A stretch of 64,000 bases of DNA from CAIODY01 sp046051225 (GTDB lineage Bacteria > Bacteroidota > Bacteroidia > Chitinophagales > CAIODY01). Every line of letters begins with the position of its first letter. The stretch's first letter is position 1. The notes below the pieces were generated by a model. That model saw only the letters and a program-made list of their open reading frames with translations, searched no databases and was not told the origin of the DNA. Positions 53,122-62,491 of this stretch are shown here, piece by piece. Location of the stretch: contig JBJOOR010000003.1 of NCBI GenBank assembly GCA_046051225.1, positions 62,001 through 126,000 on the forward strand, written 5' to 3'. The position numbers were made by a program, and so were the translations under genes.

Positions 53122-56100
53122 GTGAAATTAAAATCAATCATACTGCTTTGTTTAGGGCTTTTAGTAGGCGGATATTTATTTGCCAATTATTCAATCAAAA
53201 AAAGAAAAGCAAAAAAGACTACTGTAACTAAAAAAAAGAAAAGCAAAAAACATAGCAATGCCCATGTAACAATGGATGCAGTGAGTTATATAACCAAAGT
53301 TGAAACCACTGGCGATACTATAAATTGGATTGATGCACAAATGAAAATGCTGGATGATACACAACGCATTGGGCAATTATTCATGGTGGCTGCTTGGTCG
53401 AATAAAGATTCAGTTAATTGTAAAAATCTTCCTTATTTAATTTCAAAATATAATATTGGTGGAGTGATAATGATGCAAGCAACACCATATCGCCATGCTG
53501 TAAGATTAAATTATTATCAATCTATTTCTAAAATACCATTGTTGGTTGGGTTTGATGGCGAATGGGGTTTAGGAATGCGAATTGATTCAACTATTTGCTT
53601 TCCACATCAACTTACTTTAGGCGCTATTCAGAATAACGATTTGATTGAACAAATGGGAATTGCTGTGGGCGAAGAATGCAAGCGTATGGGCATTCAAATT
53701 AATTTTGCACCCGATGTAGATGTAAATAATAATCCTCGAAATCCTGTAATCAACGATCGTTCGTTTGGCGAAAATGCTGATAATGTAAGCAACAAAGCCA
53801 TAGCATACATGAACGGAATGCACAAAAGCGGTATACTTACATGTGCTAAACATTTTCCTGGTCATGGTGATACAGATGTTGATTCGCATGCCGATTTACC
53901 CGTTTTACCATTTAGCCGTGAACGATTAGATTCATTAGAATTAAAGCCTTTTGTAGCCATGATAAAAGCTAATGTGCCAAGTATTATGGTGGCGCATTTG
54001 GGCATTCCGCAATTAGAACCTGATGAAAAAACACCATCATCGCTTTCGCAAAATATTGTAGAAAAATTATTAAAAACCGAATTAGGTTATAAAGGATTAG
54101 TGATTACAGATGCATTAGGAATGAATGGTGTAACCAAAAATTTTGAACCTGGAATAGTTGATGTTAAAGCATTGTTGGCTGGTAATGATATGTTGTTGAT
54201 GAGTAAAAATGTAGAAGAAGCTATTCGTCAAATTTTTATTGCCCGTGATAAAAATTTAATATCGCAACAAGAAATTGATAACCGAGTACGAAAAATTTTA
54301 TACTACAAATACAAAGCAGGATTAAATCATTATCAACCCATTGAATATAAAAATTTGCAACAAGATGTATTAAGTAAAAAACATTTTGATTTGTTGAATG
54401 CTTTATACACCAATGCTTTTACGGCCATTAATAAAGAAACAAAAATTATTGATGCACAAAAATCAACCATAGCTATTGTAAATATTGGTGGCGATAGCAT
54501 CAGCAGTTTTACAAAAAAAATAATGCAAAATGCTGCTGTAAAATGTTTTGGAATTGGCATTAATGAAAGCGATGCAGAATGGATGCGTTTGCAAGATTCA
54601 TTAGCAAACTATAGTTATACATGGATTGAATTGCACAAAATGAGCCGCTTTGCTGGTAAAGAATATGGTGTAAACTGGACTACTAAAAATTTTATTCAGC
54701 AATTATCTGCTAAGCAAAATTGTGGTGTTATATTATTTGGTTCGCCGTATGCTTTAAAATATTTTGATAATATAAAACAACTTTTGGTGGCTTACGAAGA
54801 CAATAATTATTCGCAATTAGCATTAGCAGATTTATTTTTAAATAATGTTGAAACATTAGGAAAATTGCCAGTTACAGCCGATGTGAATAATAAATTTGGT
54901 AATGGAAATAAATTGAATTCGTACCTAACAAAATTTGAACTGAAAGAAAATAGTGTAGAAAAAATAAATGCCGAAGCTGTAGGAATGAATTATAAAACGC
55001 TTCAAAAAATTGATAGCATTGCAATACTTGGTATTGAAGCTAAAGCTTACCCTGGTTGTGAAATTGTGGTGTTGAAAAACGGAAAAACAATTTATGATAA
55101 AACCTTTGGCAGCCCAACTTACGAATCGAAAACGGCAGTAAAAAAATCTGATTTATATGATTTGGCTTCTATCACAAAAATTGCATCAACCACTTTGGCT
55201 TGTATGAAATTGTATGAAGATGGAAGATTAGATTTGAATAAAACAATTGCCGATTATTTGCCCGAAGCAAAACGAACTAACAAGAAAAAAATCATCATCA
55301 AAGATTTATTGTTGCATCAAGCAGGCTTAGTTCCATTCGTTCCGTTTTATAAAGATTGCATGAATAAAAATGGCGAATTGGATAAAAACTTTTCGAACGA
55401 AAAAGATGAAGAGCATACATTATCCGTTGCAGATGGATTGTGGATGAGCAAAGATTATTTGGATAAAATGTGGGATAAGATTTATAAAACCGATATTAAA
55501 ACATCAGGCAAATATGTGTACAGCGATTTGGATTTATATTTTATGAAACGCATTTGCGAAAGCATTTTAAAAACAGAAACTACAGATGAATTTGTAAACA
55601 GAGTTTTTTATGAACCCATGAAATTAAAAAATATTTGTTTCAATCCGTTATATCATGGATTTAAAAAATCGCAAATAATACCTACTGAAAAAGATAATTA
55701 TTTTCGCCATCAATTAATTTGGGGCTATGTACACGATCAAGGAGCAGCCATGTGTGGAGGCATACAAGGTCATGCAGGATTATTTAGCAATGCCAAAGAT
55801 TTAGCCGAACTAATGCAACTATTAAACGATAAAGGCGAATACAAAGGCAAACGATTTTTGAAAAAAGAAACAGTAGAATATTTTACAGCCAAGCAAAGTA
55901 ATGTATCACGAAGAGGATTTGGATTTGATAAACAAGAACCAAACCCCAATTTGGCATCGCCAATGTGTAAAAGTGCATCGGTTGAAACTTTTGGGCATAC
56001 AGGGTTTACAGGCACCAGCACTTGGGTTGATCCAAAATATAATTTAGTGTTTGTGTTTTTATCAAACCGAGTTTACCCCGAAGCCGAGAATAAAAAAATT

Positions 56101-56160
56101 ATTACCATGGGCATTCGAACCAATATTCAGGAAGTATTGTACGAGGCGATGAAAAAATAA
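53122..56160 (+). CDS. Glycoside hydrolase family 3 / beta-lactamase-like serine hydrolase fusion
   Basis: 1012 residues from GTG, with an N-terminal helix or signal (SIILLCLGLLVGGYLFA) and a basic stretch. Residues ~65-420 are a GH3 NagZ-like domain: KHFPGHGDTDVDSH (from about 242) with the catalytic dyad loop, and the nucleophile Asp330 in ITDALGM. A linker resembling the GH3 second domain follows. Residues ~640-1010 are a class C beta-lactamase-like fold with SITK (683-686), YSD (800-802, in place of YSN), and HTG (959-961). It probably trims GlcNAc from wall fragments; the serine-hydrolase half may be an esterase or peptidase. Two active sites appear intact. Confidence 0.9.
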   Translation: MKLKSIILLCLGLLVGGYLFANYSIKKRKAKKTTVTKKKKSKKHSNAHVTMDAVSYITKVETTGDTINWIDAQMKMLDDTQRIGQLFMVAAWSNKDSVNCKNLPYLISKYNIGGVIMMQATPYRHAVRLNYYQSISKIPLLVGFDGEWGLGMRIDSTICFPHQLTLGAIQNNDLIEQMGIAVGEECKRMGIQINFAPDVDVNNNPRNPVINDRSFGENADNVSNKAIAYMNGMHKSGILTCAKHFPGHGDTDVDSHADLPVLPFSRERLDSLELKPFVAMIKANVPSIMVAHLGIPQLEPDEKTPSSLSQNIVEKLLKTELGYKGLVITDALGMNGVTKNFEPGIVDVKALLAGNDMLLMSKNVEEAIRQIFIARDKNLISQQEIDNRVRKILYYKYKAGLNHYQPIEYKNLQQDVLSKKHFDLLNALYTNAFTAINKETKIIDAQKSTIAIVNIGGDSISSFTKKIMQNAAVKCFGIGINESDAEWMRLQDSLANYSYTWIELHKMSRFAGKEYGVNWTTKNFIQQLSAKQNCGVILFGSPYALKYFDNIKQLLVAYEDNNYSQLALADLFLNNVETLGKLPVTADVNNKFGNGNKLNSYLTKFELKENSVEKINAEAVGMNYKTLQKIDSIAILGIEAKAYPGCEIVVLKNGKTIYDKTFGSPTYESKTAVKKSDLYDLASITKIASTTLACMKLYEDGRLDLNKTIADYLPEAKRTNKKKIIIKDLLLHQAGLVPFVPFYKDCMNKNGELDKNFSNEKDEEHTLSVADGLWMSKDYLDKMWDKIYKTDIKTSGKYVYSDLDLYFMKRICESILKTETTDEFVNRVFYEPMKLKNICFNPLYHGFKKSQIIPTEKDNYFRHQLIWGYVHDQGAAMCGGIQGHAGLFSNAKDLAELMQLLNDKGEYKGKRFLKKETVEYFTAKQSNVSRRGFGFDKQEPNPNLASPMCKSASVETFGHTGFTGTSTWVDPKYNLVFVFLSNRVYPEAENKKIITMGIRTNIQEVLYEAMKK

Positions 56161-56204
56161 TGTTATGCTAAACTATGTTAGAAAACATTCAATACTTTTG
56201 TTAA

Positions 56205-58157
56205 GTGAAAAAACCACTCATACAATACCTATTTTTTATTGTTGTGCTATTGCAAATCAATTGCATTGATGCTTTTGCGCAAAACAATAAAACGACTATA
56301 ACCAACGAATATTCTGAAGGCATAAAAGATATTACCCTAAAAGTTATTGAAACAAAAACCAGCGATGCAGCTAAGTTAGAAGCCATTCATGATTGGATTG
56401 TTTATAGAACTGAATATGATGTAGAAAAATATTTAAACCACGATTTATCGGTACAAAAAAATATTGAAACCATAAAAGGCAGGTTGGCAGTTTGTACGGG
56501 CTATGCCGAGTTGATGAACGAAATGTGCTATTGGGCAGGCATAAAATGTATCACTATAAATGGTTATTCTAAAAATGAAAATACAGATTTGGGCGATAAA
56601 TTTTATTTAGATACACATTGTTGGAATGCGGTATTATTAAATAATCAATGGTATTTTGTAGATGCCACTTGGGATGCAGGATACATACAATATACGAAGC
56701 ATAAATTTTTAAGTAAAAAAATAAAATTTCAACCCCGATTTGTTTCATCGCCTAATAAAAAATATTTTAAAAAATCTGCTTCCGATTTTTCAAAAGACCA
56801 TTTACCATTAAATCCTGAATGGCAATTAAATGCAAAAAAAATTACGCTTAAAAAGTTTGAAAAAGATAGTTCGTTTTATTTGAATGTAAATCAATTTACC
56901 AACGATGCCGAAGCATTATCAACCGAATATGAAACATATTTATTGAATTATGCCAATGAAAATAAATGGGAACAAATAGCAGATGATGGCAAAGAAGGAT
57001 TTGTATTTAATAAACGAAATTTTGTTTGTCGTGGCTTAATGAATAAAGCCAAAATGAATTTGCTGATTTCTGAATTAAAACCTGCTAAAGAACTTACAAC
57101 TGCTGATACTTTTCAGTTAAATATTATTTCAAAATATGCAGCAAATGCAATGGATAGTTTTAATAAAATGAAGCCCGTGCTTATTGAAATGAAAACCGAG
57201 TTGATGAAAAATAATCAACTTAAAACAAAAATTATTACATCAGATAATGGTGCATTATTAAATACGAATAAAAAAATATTTTCAGCTTTTAACAGAACAA
57301 AAAAGAAAATGAAATTGCAGCGTAAAACCAATAAAGCGCTGATGAAAACTAATGATAAAAACGTAGATCATTTTTTATCTGAATTAAAATTTTATCAAAC
57401 CAAATATTCAAAAACAGCTAAAGCCGAAGACACTTTGGGCTTAGAAGAAAAAATTAATTTGCTAAAAGATTCAGTTAAATATTTAACCAAAGATTATTTG
57501 ACTTTGGTAAAAGTATTTAATAATGAATATGATAATGATATAACTAAACTTGACCAATACAATGATGTAACGCTAAAAGGTATCAACGATTTGAAACAAG
57601 CCTACGAAATGCGTTTGGTCATGGTAGATGATTTAGATTATCCATTGCAAACACTGAAAGCAAAATTTACAAAACGACAAAATAATGCAGATGGATTGCT
57701 ACTAAACGAAAATGTATTTTTAACAGATACATTGTTTAAAATGTTTAAGCACATTCAATCAACTCATTTAAAAGTGGTAAATAATCAAAAGAAAATTTTG
57801 AAGTTGGTAAAAAAAATGCGCCGATATAAAGAAGAAAGTACAGCGCAAATTCAAATTTATTTAGATGCTATGAGCGGCATGGAAACTTTTGTTTATCGCC
57901 ATAAAGATTTTATCAGAAAATTTTCATCTAAGTGTAAGCAGTTGAACAAACAATTCAATAAAAAATCAGCCGCTAATAAATTAGAAGCAAAACATTTAAG
58001 CAAAGAAATTGAATTAGAAAAAATGTTGGCAAAAGCCCGTAGTAAAATGATTTCGAAAGAAATATCATCATATAATAAATATTGCAAAACTTCTTCATCG
58101 GCTTGTGTAAAACAAATTAAAAGCAACAACAGATTAAAGCAAAAGCTTTCAAAATAA
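56205..58157 (+). CDS. Exported transglutaminase-like protein with long basic helical tail
   Basis: 650 residues from GTG. The signal peptide ends AFAQ. A transglutaminase-core domain carries all three catalytic residues: Cys97 in VCTGYAEL, His138 in THCWNAV, and Asp153 in FVDATWDAG. In bacteria this fold usually acts as a cysteine protease or peptide cyclase-type enzyme. After residue ~220 there are ~430 residues of Lys/Leu/Asn-rich predicted coiled coil with no known domain. A TACTTTTG box (56193-56200) ends only 4 bp before the GTG, suggesting a nearly leaderless mRNA. It follows the GH3 fusion by 44 bp. Confidence 0.85.
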   Translation: MKKPLIQYLFFIVVLLQINCIDAFAQNNKTTITNEYSEGIKDITLKVIETKTSDAAKLEAIHDWIVYRTEYDVEKYLNHDLSVQKNIETIKGRLAVCTGYAELMNEMCYWAGIKCITINGYSKNENTDLGDKFYLDTHCWNAVLLNNQWYFVDATWDAGYIQYTKHKFLSKKIKFQPRFVSSPNKKYFKKSASDFSKDHLPLNPEWQLNAKKITLKKFEKDSSFYLNVNQFTNDAEALSTEYETYLLNYANENKWEQIADDGKEGFVFNKRNFVCRGLMNKAKMNLLISELKPAKELTTADTFQLNIISKYAANAMDSFNKMKPVLIEMKTELMKNNQLKTKIITSDNGALLNTNKKIFSAFNRTKKKMKLQRKTNKALMKTNDKNVDHFLSELKFYQTKYSKTAKAEDTLGLEEKINLLKDSVKYLTKDYLTLVKVFNNEYDNDITKLDQYNDVTLKGINDLKQAYEMRLVMVDDLDYPLQTLKAKFTKRQNNADGLLLNENVFLTDTLFKMFKHIQSTHLKVVNNQKKILKLVKKMRRYKEESTAQIQIYLDAMSGMETFVYRHKDFIRKFSSKCKQLNKQFNKKSAANKLEAKHLSKEIELEKMLAKARSKMISKEISSYNKYCKTSSSACVKQIKSNNRLKQKLSK

Positions 58158-58164
58158 ACTCAAT

Positions 58165-58707
58165 TTGATTCAAAGATTATTCATATTTTTTATTGTAATT
58201 ATTGTTTTTGCATCTTGCGAAAACGATATGAAAAAAGTTAGTCAGATAGCTTCATTAAAAGAAATAACTGTTGAAACGGTAAAAGATGCACAAACTTATT
58301 ACAGCGATAAAGGAAATTTGAAAGCACAATTACAAGCCCCATTAATGTTGCTATACAATACAAAAGAACCGTATAAAGAATTGCCTAATGGTGTATTAGT
58401 TTTGTTTTATGATGATGCACAAAAAGAAGATGGCAGGCTGAAAGCCAAGTATGGCATAAGTTACGATGCACAACAAAAAATAATTGTACGCAATGATGTG
58501 GAAGTGGTGAATGTAAAAGGCGAAAAATTAAATACCGAAGAACTAACTTGGGACACTAAAACCCACATGCTTTTTACAGATAGGAGTGTGAAAATAAACA
58601 CGGGCAAAGAAGTATTATTTGGCGAAGGAATGACAGCCAAAGAAGATTTTTCGCAATACAAAATAAAACACCTTACAGGAACTGTGAAAGTGAAAAATGA
58701 TTTTTAA
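58165..58707 (+). CDS. lptC: LPS export lipoprotein LptC
   Basis: 180 residues from a TTG start, preferred because it gives the lipoprotein signal MIQRLFIFFIVIIVFASC (Cys18). The mature part is an LptC-like beta-jellyroll: KDAQTYYSDKGNLKAQLQAPLMLLYN, then YGISYDAQQKIIVRNDVEVVNVKGEKLNTEELTWD. LptC receives LPS from LptBFG and passes it to LptA. In Bacteroidota LptC is often a lipoprotein. The gene is 7 bp after the transglutaminase gene, so it is probably in the same transcript. Confidence 0.88.
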   Translation: MIQRLFIFFIVIIVFASCENDMKKVSQIASLKEITVETVKDAQTYYSDKGNLKAQLQAPLMLLYNTKEPYKELPNGVLVLFYDDAQKEDGRLKAKYGISYDAQQKIIVRNDVEVVNVKGEKLNTEELTWDTKTHMLFTDRSVKINTGKEVLFGEGMTAKEDFSQYKIKHLTGTVKVKNDF

Positions 58708-58786
58708 GATATTCCATTTTTACGCTAGTGTTTAATACATTTGTCATTCTATTTTAAAACATAAAATAAAACATCAATAAAATTAT

Positions 58787-60019
58787 ATGGCTGAAGTAAT
58801 ACAAATGCCCCGAATGAGTGATACCATGACCGAAGGTGTTATTGTAGCATGGCATAAAAAAATTGGCGATAAAGTAAAAAGTGGTGATTTGTTAGCCGAA
58901 GTTGAAACCGATAAGGCTACCATGGAATTAGAAAGTTATAATGATGGAACACTTTTATATATTGGTGTTGAGGCTGGTAAAGCCGTAGCCGTAAATGGCA
59001 TTTTAGCCATTGTAGGCGCAGCAGGTGAAGATTATTCAGCTTTATTAAATGCAACACCAAAAGCTGCCGAAGCTGCTCCTGTGGCGGCATCTGCAACTGA
59101 AACAAAAATAGAAGTTGCAATAGTTCAAAGCTCAAATCAATCTGCTCCAATTGTTTCTGATGAGCGAATAAAAGCATCGCCGTTAGCAAAAGCAATTGCT
59201 GCTGAAAAAGGAATTGATTTGCACAGCATAAAAGGTTCGGCTGATAATGGCAGAATTGTAAAACGTGATTTGGAAAATGTAAGTGTGGTTGAAACACCAG
59301 CTACATCAACTGTTGCGGCTGCTCCTGTAGTTACAGGTGTTGAAAGTTTTGAAGAAGTTACCTTATCGCAAATGCGAAAAACAATTGCAAGAAGATTAAG
59401 TGAAAGTAATTTTACTGCGCCACATTTCTTTGTAACCATTGAAGCCAACATGGCTAATGCTATGGCTTTCCGCAAACAAGCCGCTGATGCAGGCATTAAA
59501 TTTTCATTCAACGATTTGATGATAAAATCAGTAGCATCTGCTATTCGCAAGCATCCAAAAGTAAATAGCAGTTGGTTAGGTGATAAAATCAGATACAATC
59601 ATCACATTCATATTGGCATGGCAGTAGGCATGGATGAAGGTTTGGTAGTGCCTGTGTTAAAATTTGCCGACCAAAAATCTATTTCGCAAATTAGTGTGGA
59701 AGCCAAACAATTTGTGGAGAAAGCAAAATCGAAAAAAATTCAACCTGCTGATATGCAAGGCAATACATTTACTATTAGTAATATGGGTATGTTTGATGTA
59801 GAAAATTTCACTGCCATAATCAATCCGCCTGATGCTTGTATTTTAGCAGTAGGTAAAATAAAAGAAACACCAATTGTTGAAAATGGTGAAATTAAAATTG
59901 GTCATGTAATGAAAATGACTTTAAGCTCTGACCATAGAGTGGTGGATGGTTCTATCGCTTCTGGATTTTTAAAATCTTTGAAAGAAAATTTAGAAAATCC
60001 AGCAATGATGTTGATTTAA
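58787..60019 (+). CDS. Dihydrolipoamide acetyltransferase (pyruvate dehydrogenase E2)
   Basis: 410 residues. One N-terminal lipoyl domain with Lys43 in VETDKATME; an Ala/Val/Thr-rich linker; a peripheral-subunit-binding domain (KASPLAKAIAAEKGIDLHSIKGSADNGRIVKRDL); then the catalytic acyltransferase with SSDHRVVDG (His383) near the end. The single lipoyl domain and PRMSDTMTEG start fit pyruvate dehydrogenase E2 of Bacteroidota. A branched-chain or 2-oxoglutarate E2 is the main alternative. No E1 or E3 gene is adjacent. Confidence 0.9.
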   Translation: MAEVIQMPRMSDTMTEGVIVAWHKKIGDKVKSGDLLAEVETDKATMELESYNDGTLLYIGVEAGKAVAVNGILAIVGAAGEDYSALLNATPKAAEAAPVAASATETKIEVAIVQSSNQSAPIVSDERIKASPLAKAIAAEKGIDLHSIKGSADNGRIVKRDLENVSVVETPATSTVAAAPVVTGVESFEEVTLSQMRKTIARRLSESNFTAPHFFVTIEANMANAMAFRKQAADAGIKFSFNDLMIKSVASAIRKHPKVNSSWLGDKIRYNHHIHIGMAVGMDEGLVVPVLKFADQKSISQISVEAKQFVEKAKSKKIQPADMQGNTFTISNMGMFDVENFTAIINPPDACILAVGKIKETPIVENGEIKIGHVMKMTLSSDHRVVDGSIASGFLKSLKENLENPAMMLI

Positions 60020-60082
60020 TTCAAATAAACTTTTAAAGTTTTGCAAATTTTAACGATTCGCTGAATTTTGTTTTCAAATAGC

Positions 60083-60517
60083 ATGATTTTTTTCAAAGAA
60101 AATATTCGGACAGAAAACCTTGAAAGCAAACTTGCTCAACTCAAAACAAAGAATAATTTTTTTGGGAAACTTCTTTTTATTTCAAATTCATATCACATTA
60201 ATTTTTATGGATGGCAGTTTAAATCAATCCCAGTAAGAATAATTATTAATAAAATAAACGATGATGAACATAAAGTGATTTATTCTATTGATGATTTTTA
60301 TATAAGATTTTTTATAGCAACTCTTTTAATTAATCTATTGTTTGAAATTTTGGTTGTAGTTTTTAAAGGTCATTATCATTTTGCTAAAGAGTTATTTGAT
60401 ACTTTCAAATTCGTTCATCCAGTTATGTTAATTGTTTTTAGTGTAATTTATTTTTTCGGAATGCATTCACGAATTGATAATGCAAAAAAAGAATTTCATA
60501 AAAATATTTTATGCTAA
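60083..60517 (+). CDS. Small membrane protein of unknown function
   Basis: 144 residues from the ATG at 60083; a TTG at 60068 is also possible. The N-terminal ~75 residues are soluble, ending IIINKINDDEHKVIYSIDDF. Two hydrophobic segments follow (FFIATLLINLLFEILVVVFKG and VMLIVFSVIYFFGMHS), with a basic end. No domain recognised. High A+T and Phe/Ile/Asn content could reflect local composition. No coupling to neighbours. Confidence 0.55.
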   Translation: MIFFKENIRTENLESKLAQLKTKNNFFGKLLFISNSYHINFYGWQFKSIPVRIIINKINDDEHKVIYSIDDFYIRFFIATLLINLLFEILVVVFKGHYHFAKELFDTFKFVHPVMLIVFSVIYFFGMHSRIDNAKKEFHKNILC

Positions 60518-60638
60518 CAAAAAAAAACATCGACTCTTAATCAAAAATAAATTCCGCATTTACTCAAGATTTTTAACAGTACTTTTTTTCTTATTCAATA
60601 AAAATAGTATGTTTGATGTAATAAAAATTTAATTACAT

Positions 60639-61064
60639 ATGGAAAATCAAAACATTTTAGACCAAGAACAAATTATAAATGCTGAATCATATATAAACGC
60701 ATCAGCTACTAAAAGATTTTTAAATTACATTATTGATTTAGTAGTATTTTATGCTTTAATGTTTTTAATAGGAGTGGTTGGAGCCCTTGTTGATCCTGTC
60801 TTTGTAATAAAATATGCCTATGTTATTGCTATAGTATTATTACTTTTATACTATATTGTTTTAGAAGGAACTACATCTAAAACTATTGGTAAAATGGTTA
60901 CAGGTACTAAAGTTATTGATGAAGAAGGGAATAATATTTCTTTTAAAACAGCATTACTAAGAACCTTGTGCAGATTGATTCCACTTGAGGCATTTTCTTT
61001 TTTTGGTGAGGGTGCAAGAGGTTGGCATGATTCAATTACGGATACAAGAGTTGTAAATAAATAA
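60639..61064 (+). CDS. RDD family membrane protein
   Basis: 141 residues. The RDD pattern is visible: ATKRFLNYIIDLVVFYALMFL (Arg then paired Asp-like residues in helix 1), a second helix pair, and the conserved segment TSKTIGKMVTGTKVIDEEGNNISFKTALLRTLCRLIPLEAF. The family has two to three helices; roles in transport or stress have been suggested, none settled. A long palindromic terminator lies after it, shared with accC on the other strand. Confidence 0.85.
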   Translation: MENQNILDQEQIINAESYINASATKRFLNYIIDLVVFYALMFLIGVVGALVDPVFVIKYAYVIAIVLLLLYYIVLEGTTSKTIGKMVTGTKVIDEEGNNISFKTALLRTLCRLIPLEAFSFFGEGARGWHDSITDTRVVNK

Positions 61065-61079
61065 TTTATAAAACTCACA

Positions 61080-61127
61080 AAAAAAGAAAAGGCTGAATTC
61101 AAATTTGAATTCAGCCTTTTCTTTTTT
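61080..61127. terminator. 24-bp perfect palindrome, bidirectional terminator
   Basis: 61080-61103 and 61104-61127 are exact reverse complements with no spacer, core GGCTGAATTCAAA, with A- and T-rich outer ends. It lies between convergent RDD and accC genes and ends 9 bp from the accC stop. Confidence 0.85.
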
Positions 61128-61136
61128 AAAACTGTT

Positions 61137-62480
61137 TTATGGTTTTTCTAAATGAAAATTTTCTAAAAATTTTGTGGTGAAATTTCCTTTTCTGAAATCT
61201 TCATTCTTCATTAATTGTTGATGGAATGGAATGGTTGTATGCACCCCTTCTACCACAAATTCACTCAATGCACGTTCCATTGTATTGATAGCTTCTTCAC
61301 GAGTTTGCGCCACCACAATTAATTTAGCAATCATCGAATCATAATAAGGTGGAATCATATAACCACCATAAACGTGCGAATCTACCCGAACACCATGTCC
61401 GCCAGGTTGATGATAAACAGTGATTCTACCAGGTGATGGACGGAAATCATTGAACACATCTTCGGCATTGATACGGCATTCAATGGCATGCATTTGTGGG
61501 TTATAATTTTTACCACTGATTGGCACACCTGCGGCAATTTTTATTTGCTCTTTTATCAAATCAAAATTGATTACTTCTTCTGTTACGCAATGTTCTACTT
61601 GAATACGAGTATTCATTTCCATAAAGTAAAAATTGCGATGCTTATCTACCAAAAACTCAATAGTACCAACACTTTCATAACTAATTGCGGCAGCGGCTTT
61701 ACAAGCAGCTTCACCCATTTTTTCTCTTAATTCAGTGGTCATAAATGGCGAAGGACTTTCCTCTACCAATTTTTGATGACGGCGTTGAATCGAACAATCA
61801 CGTTCGCCCATGTGGCACACAGTGCCGAATTGGTCACCAGCAATTTGAATTTCGATGTGTCGTGGTTCTTCAATATATTTTTCAATATACACACCACTAT
61901 TGCCAAATGCAGCACCAGCTTCGGTTTGAGCAGCAGTGATTTGTTTTTCAAATTCGTCTTCTTTCCATACAATGCGCATGCCCTTGCCACCACCGCCTGC
62001 TGTGGCTTTAATGATGATTGGATAACCAACTAATTTTGCTTCTTTTTTTCCTGCTTCAATACTATCAACCAAGCCACCGCTGCCCGGAATGCAAGGCACA
62101 CCAGCTTTTATCATCGTATCTTTTGCAGTGATTTTATCTCCCATCTTACGAATCATTTCGGGGGTTGGTCCTATAAATTTGATACCGTATTGTGCACAGA
62201 TTTCTGAAAATTTTGCATTCTCTGCCAAGAAACCATAGCCTGGATGAATCGCATCAGCATTAGTGATTTCAGCAGCAGCCATTATTTGCGGAATGTTCAA
62301 ATACGAATCTTTGCCAGCAGGTTTGCCAATGCAAACGGCTTCGTCAGCAAAGCGAACGTGCAAACTTTCTTTATCAGCAGTGCTATAAACAGCCACTGTT
62401 TTGATGCCCATTTCCTTACAAGTACGAATAATTCGAAGGGCTATTTCGCCACGATTGGCGATGAGGATTTTTTTAAACAT
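61137..62480 (-). CDS. accC: Acetyl-CoA carboxylase biotin carboxylase subunit
   Basis: 447 residues, normal length. It carboxylates biotin on AccB with ATP and bicarbonate, the first step of fatty-acid synthesis. Signatures: KILIANRGEIALRIIRTCKEMGI at the start, KATAGGGGKGMRIV (ATP loop), GERDCSIQRRHQKLVEESPSP, and EMNTRIQVEHCVTEEV. It follows accB on the same strand with an 84-bp gap that holds a heptad repeat pair. In many Bacteroidota a pyruvate-carboxylase-like variant exists, but the short length favours AccC. Confidence 0.95.
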   Translation of the reverse strand: MFKKILIANRGEIALRIIRTCKEMGIKTVAVYSTADKESLHVRFADEAVCIGKPAGKDSYLNIPQIMAAAEITNADAIHPGYGFLAENAKFSEICAQYGIKFIGPTPEMIRKMGDKITAKDTMIKAGVPCIPGSGGLVDSIEAGKKEAKLVGYPIIIKATAGGGGKGMRIVWKEDEFEKQITAAQTEAGAAFGNSGVYIEKYIEEPRHIEIQIAGDQFGTVCHMGERDCSIQRRHQKLVEESPSPFMTTELREKMGEAACKAAAAISYESVGTIEFLVDKHRNFYFMEMNTRIQVEHCVTEEVINFDLIKEQIKIAAGVPISGKNYNPQMHAIECRINAEDVFNDFRPSPGRITVYHQPGGHGVRVDSHVYGGYMIPPYYDSMIAKLIVVAQTREEAINTMERALSEFVVEGVHTTIPFHQQLMKNEDFRKGNFTTKFLENFHLEKP

Positions 62481-62491
62481 TTGATTGTATT

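Noticed and set aside
53190..53250. Purine-rich Lys/Arg run near the GH3 fusion N-terminus as an insertion or assembly error
   Set aside because: The frame stays open from the signal helix into the GH3 domain, and basic linkers after a membrane segment are common.
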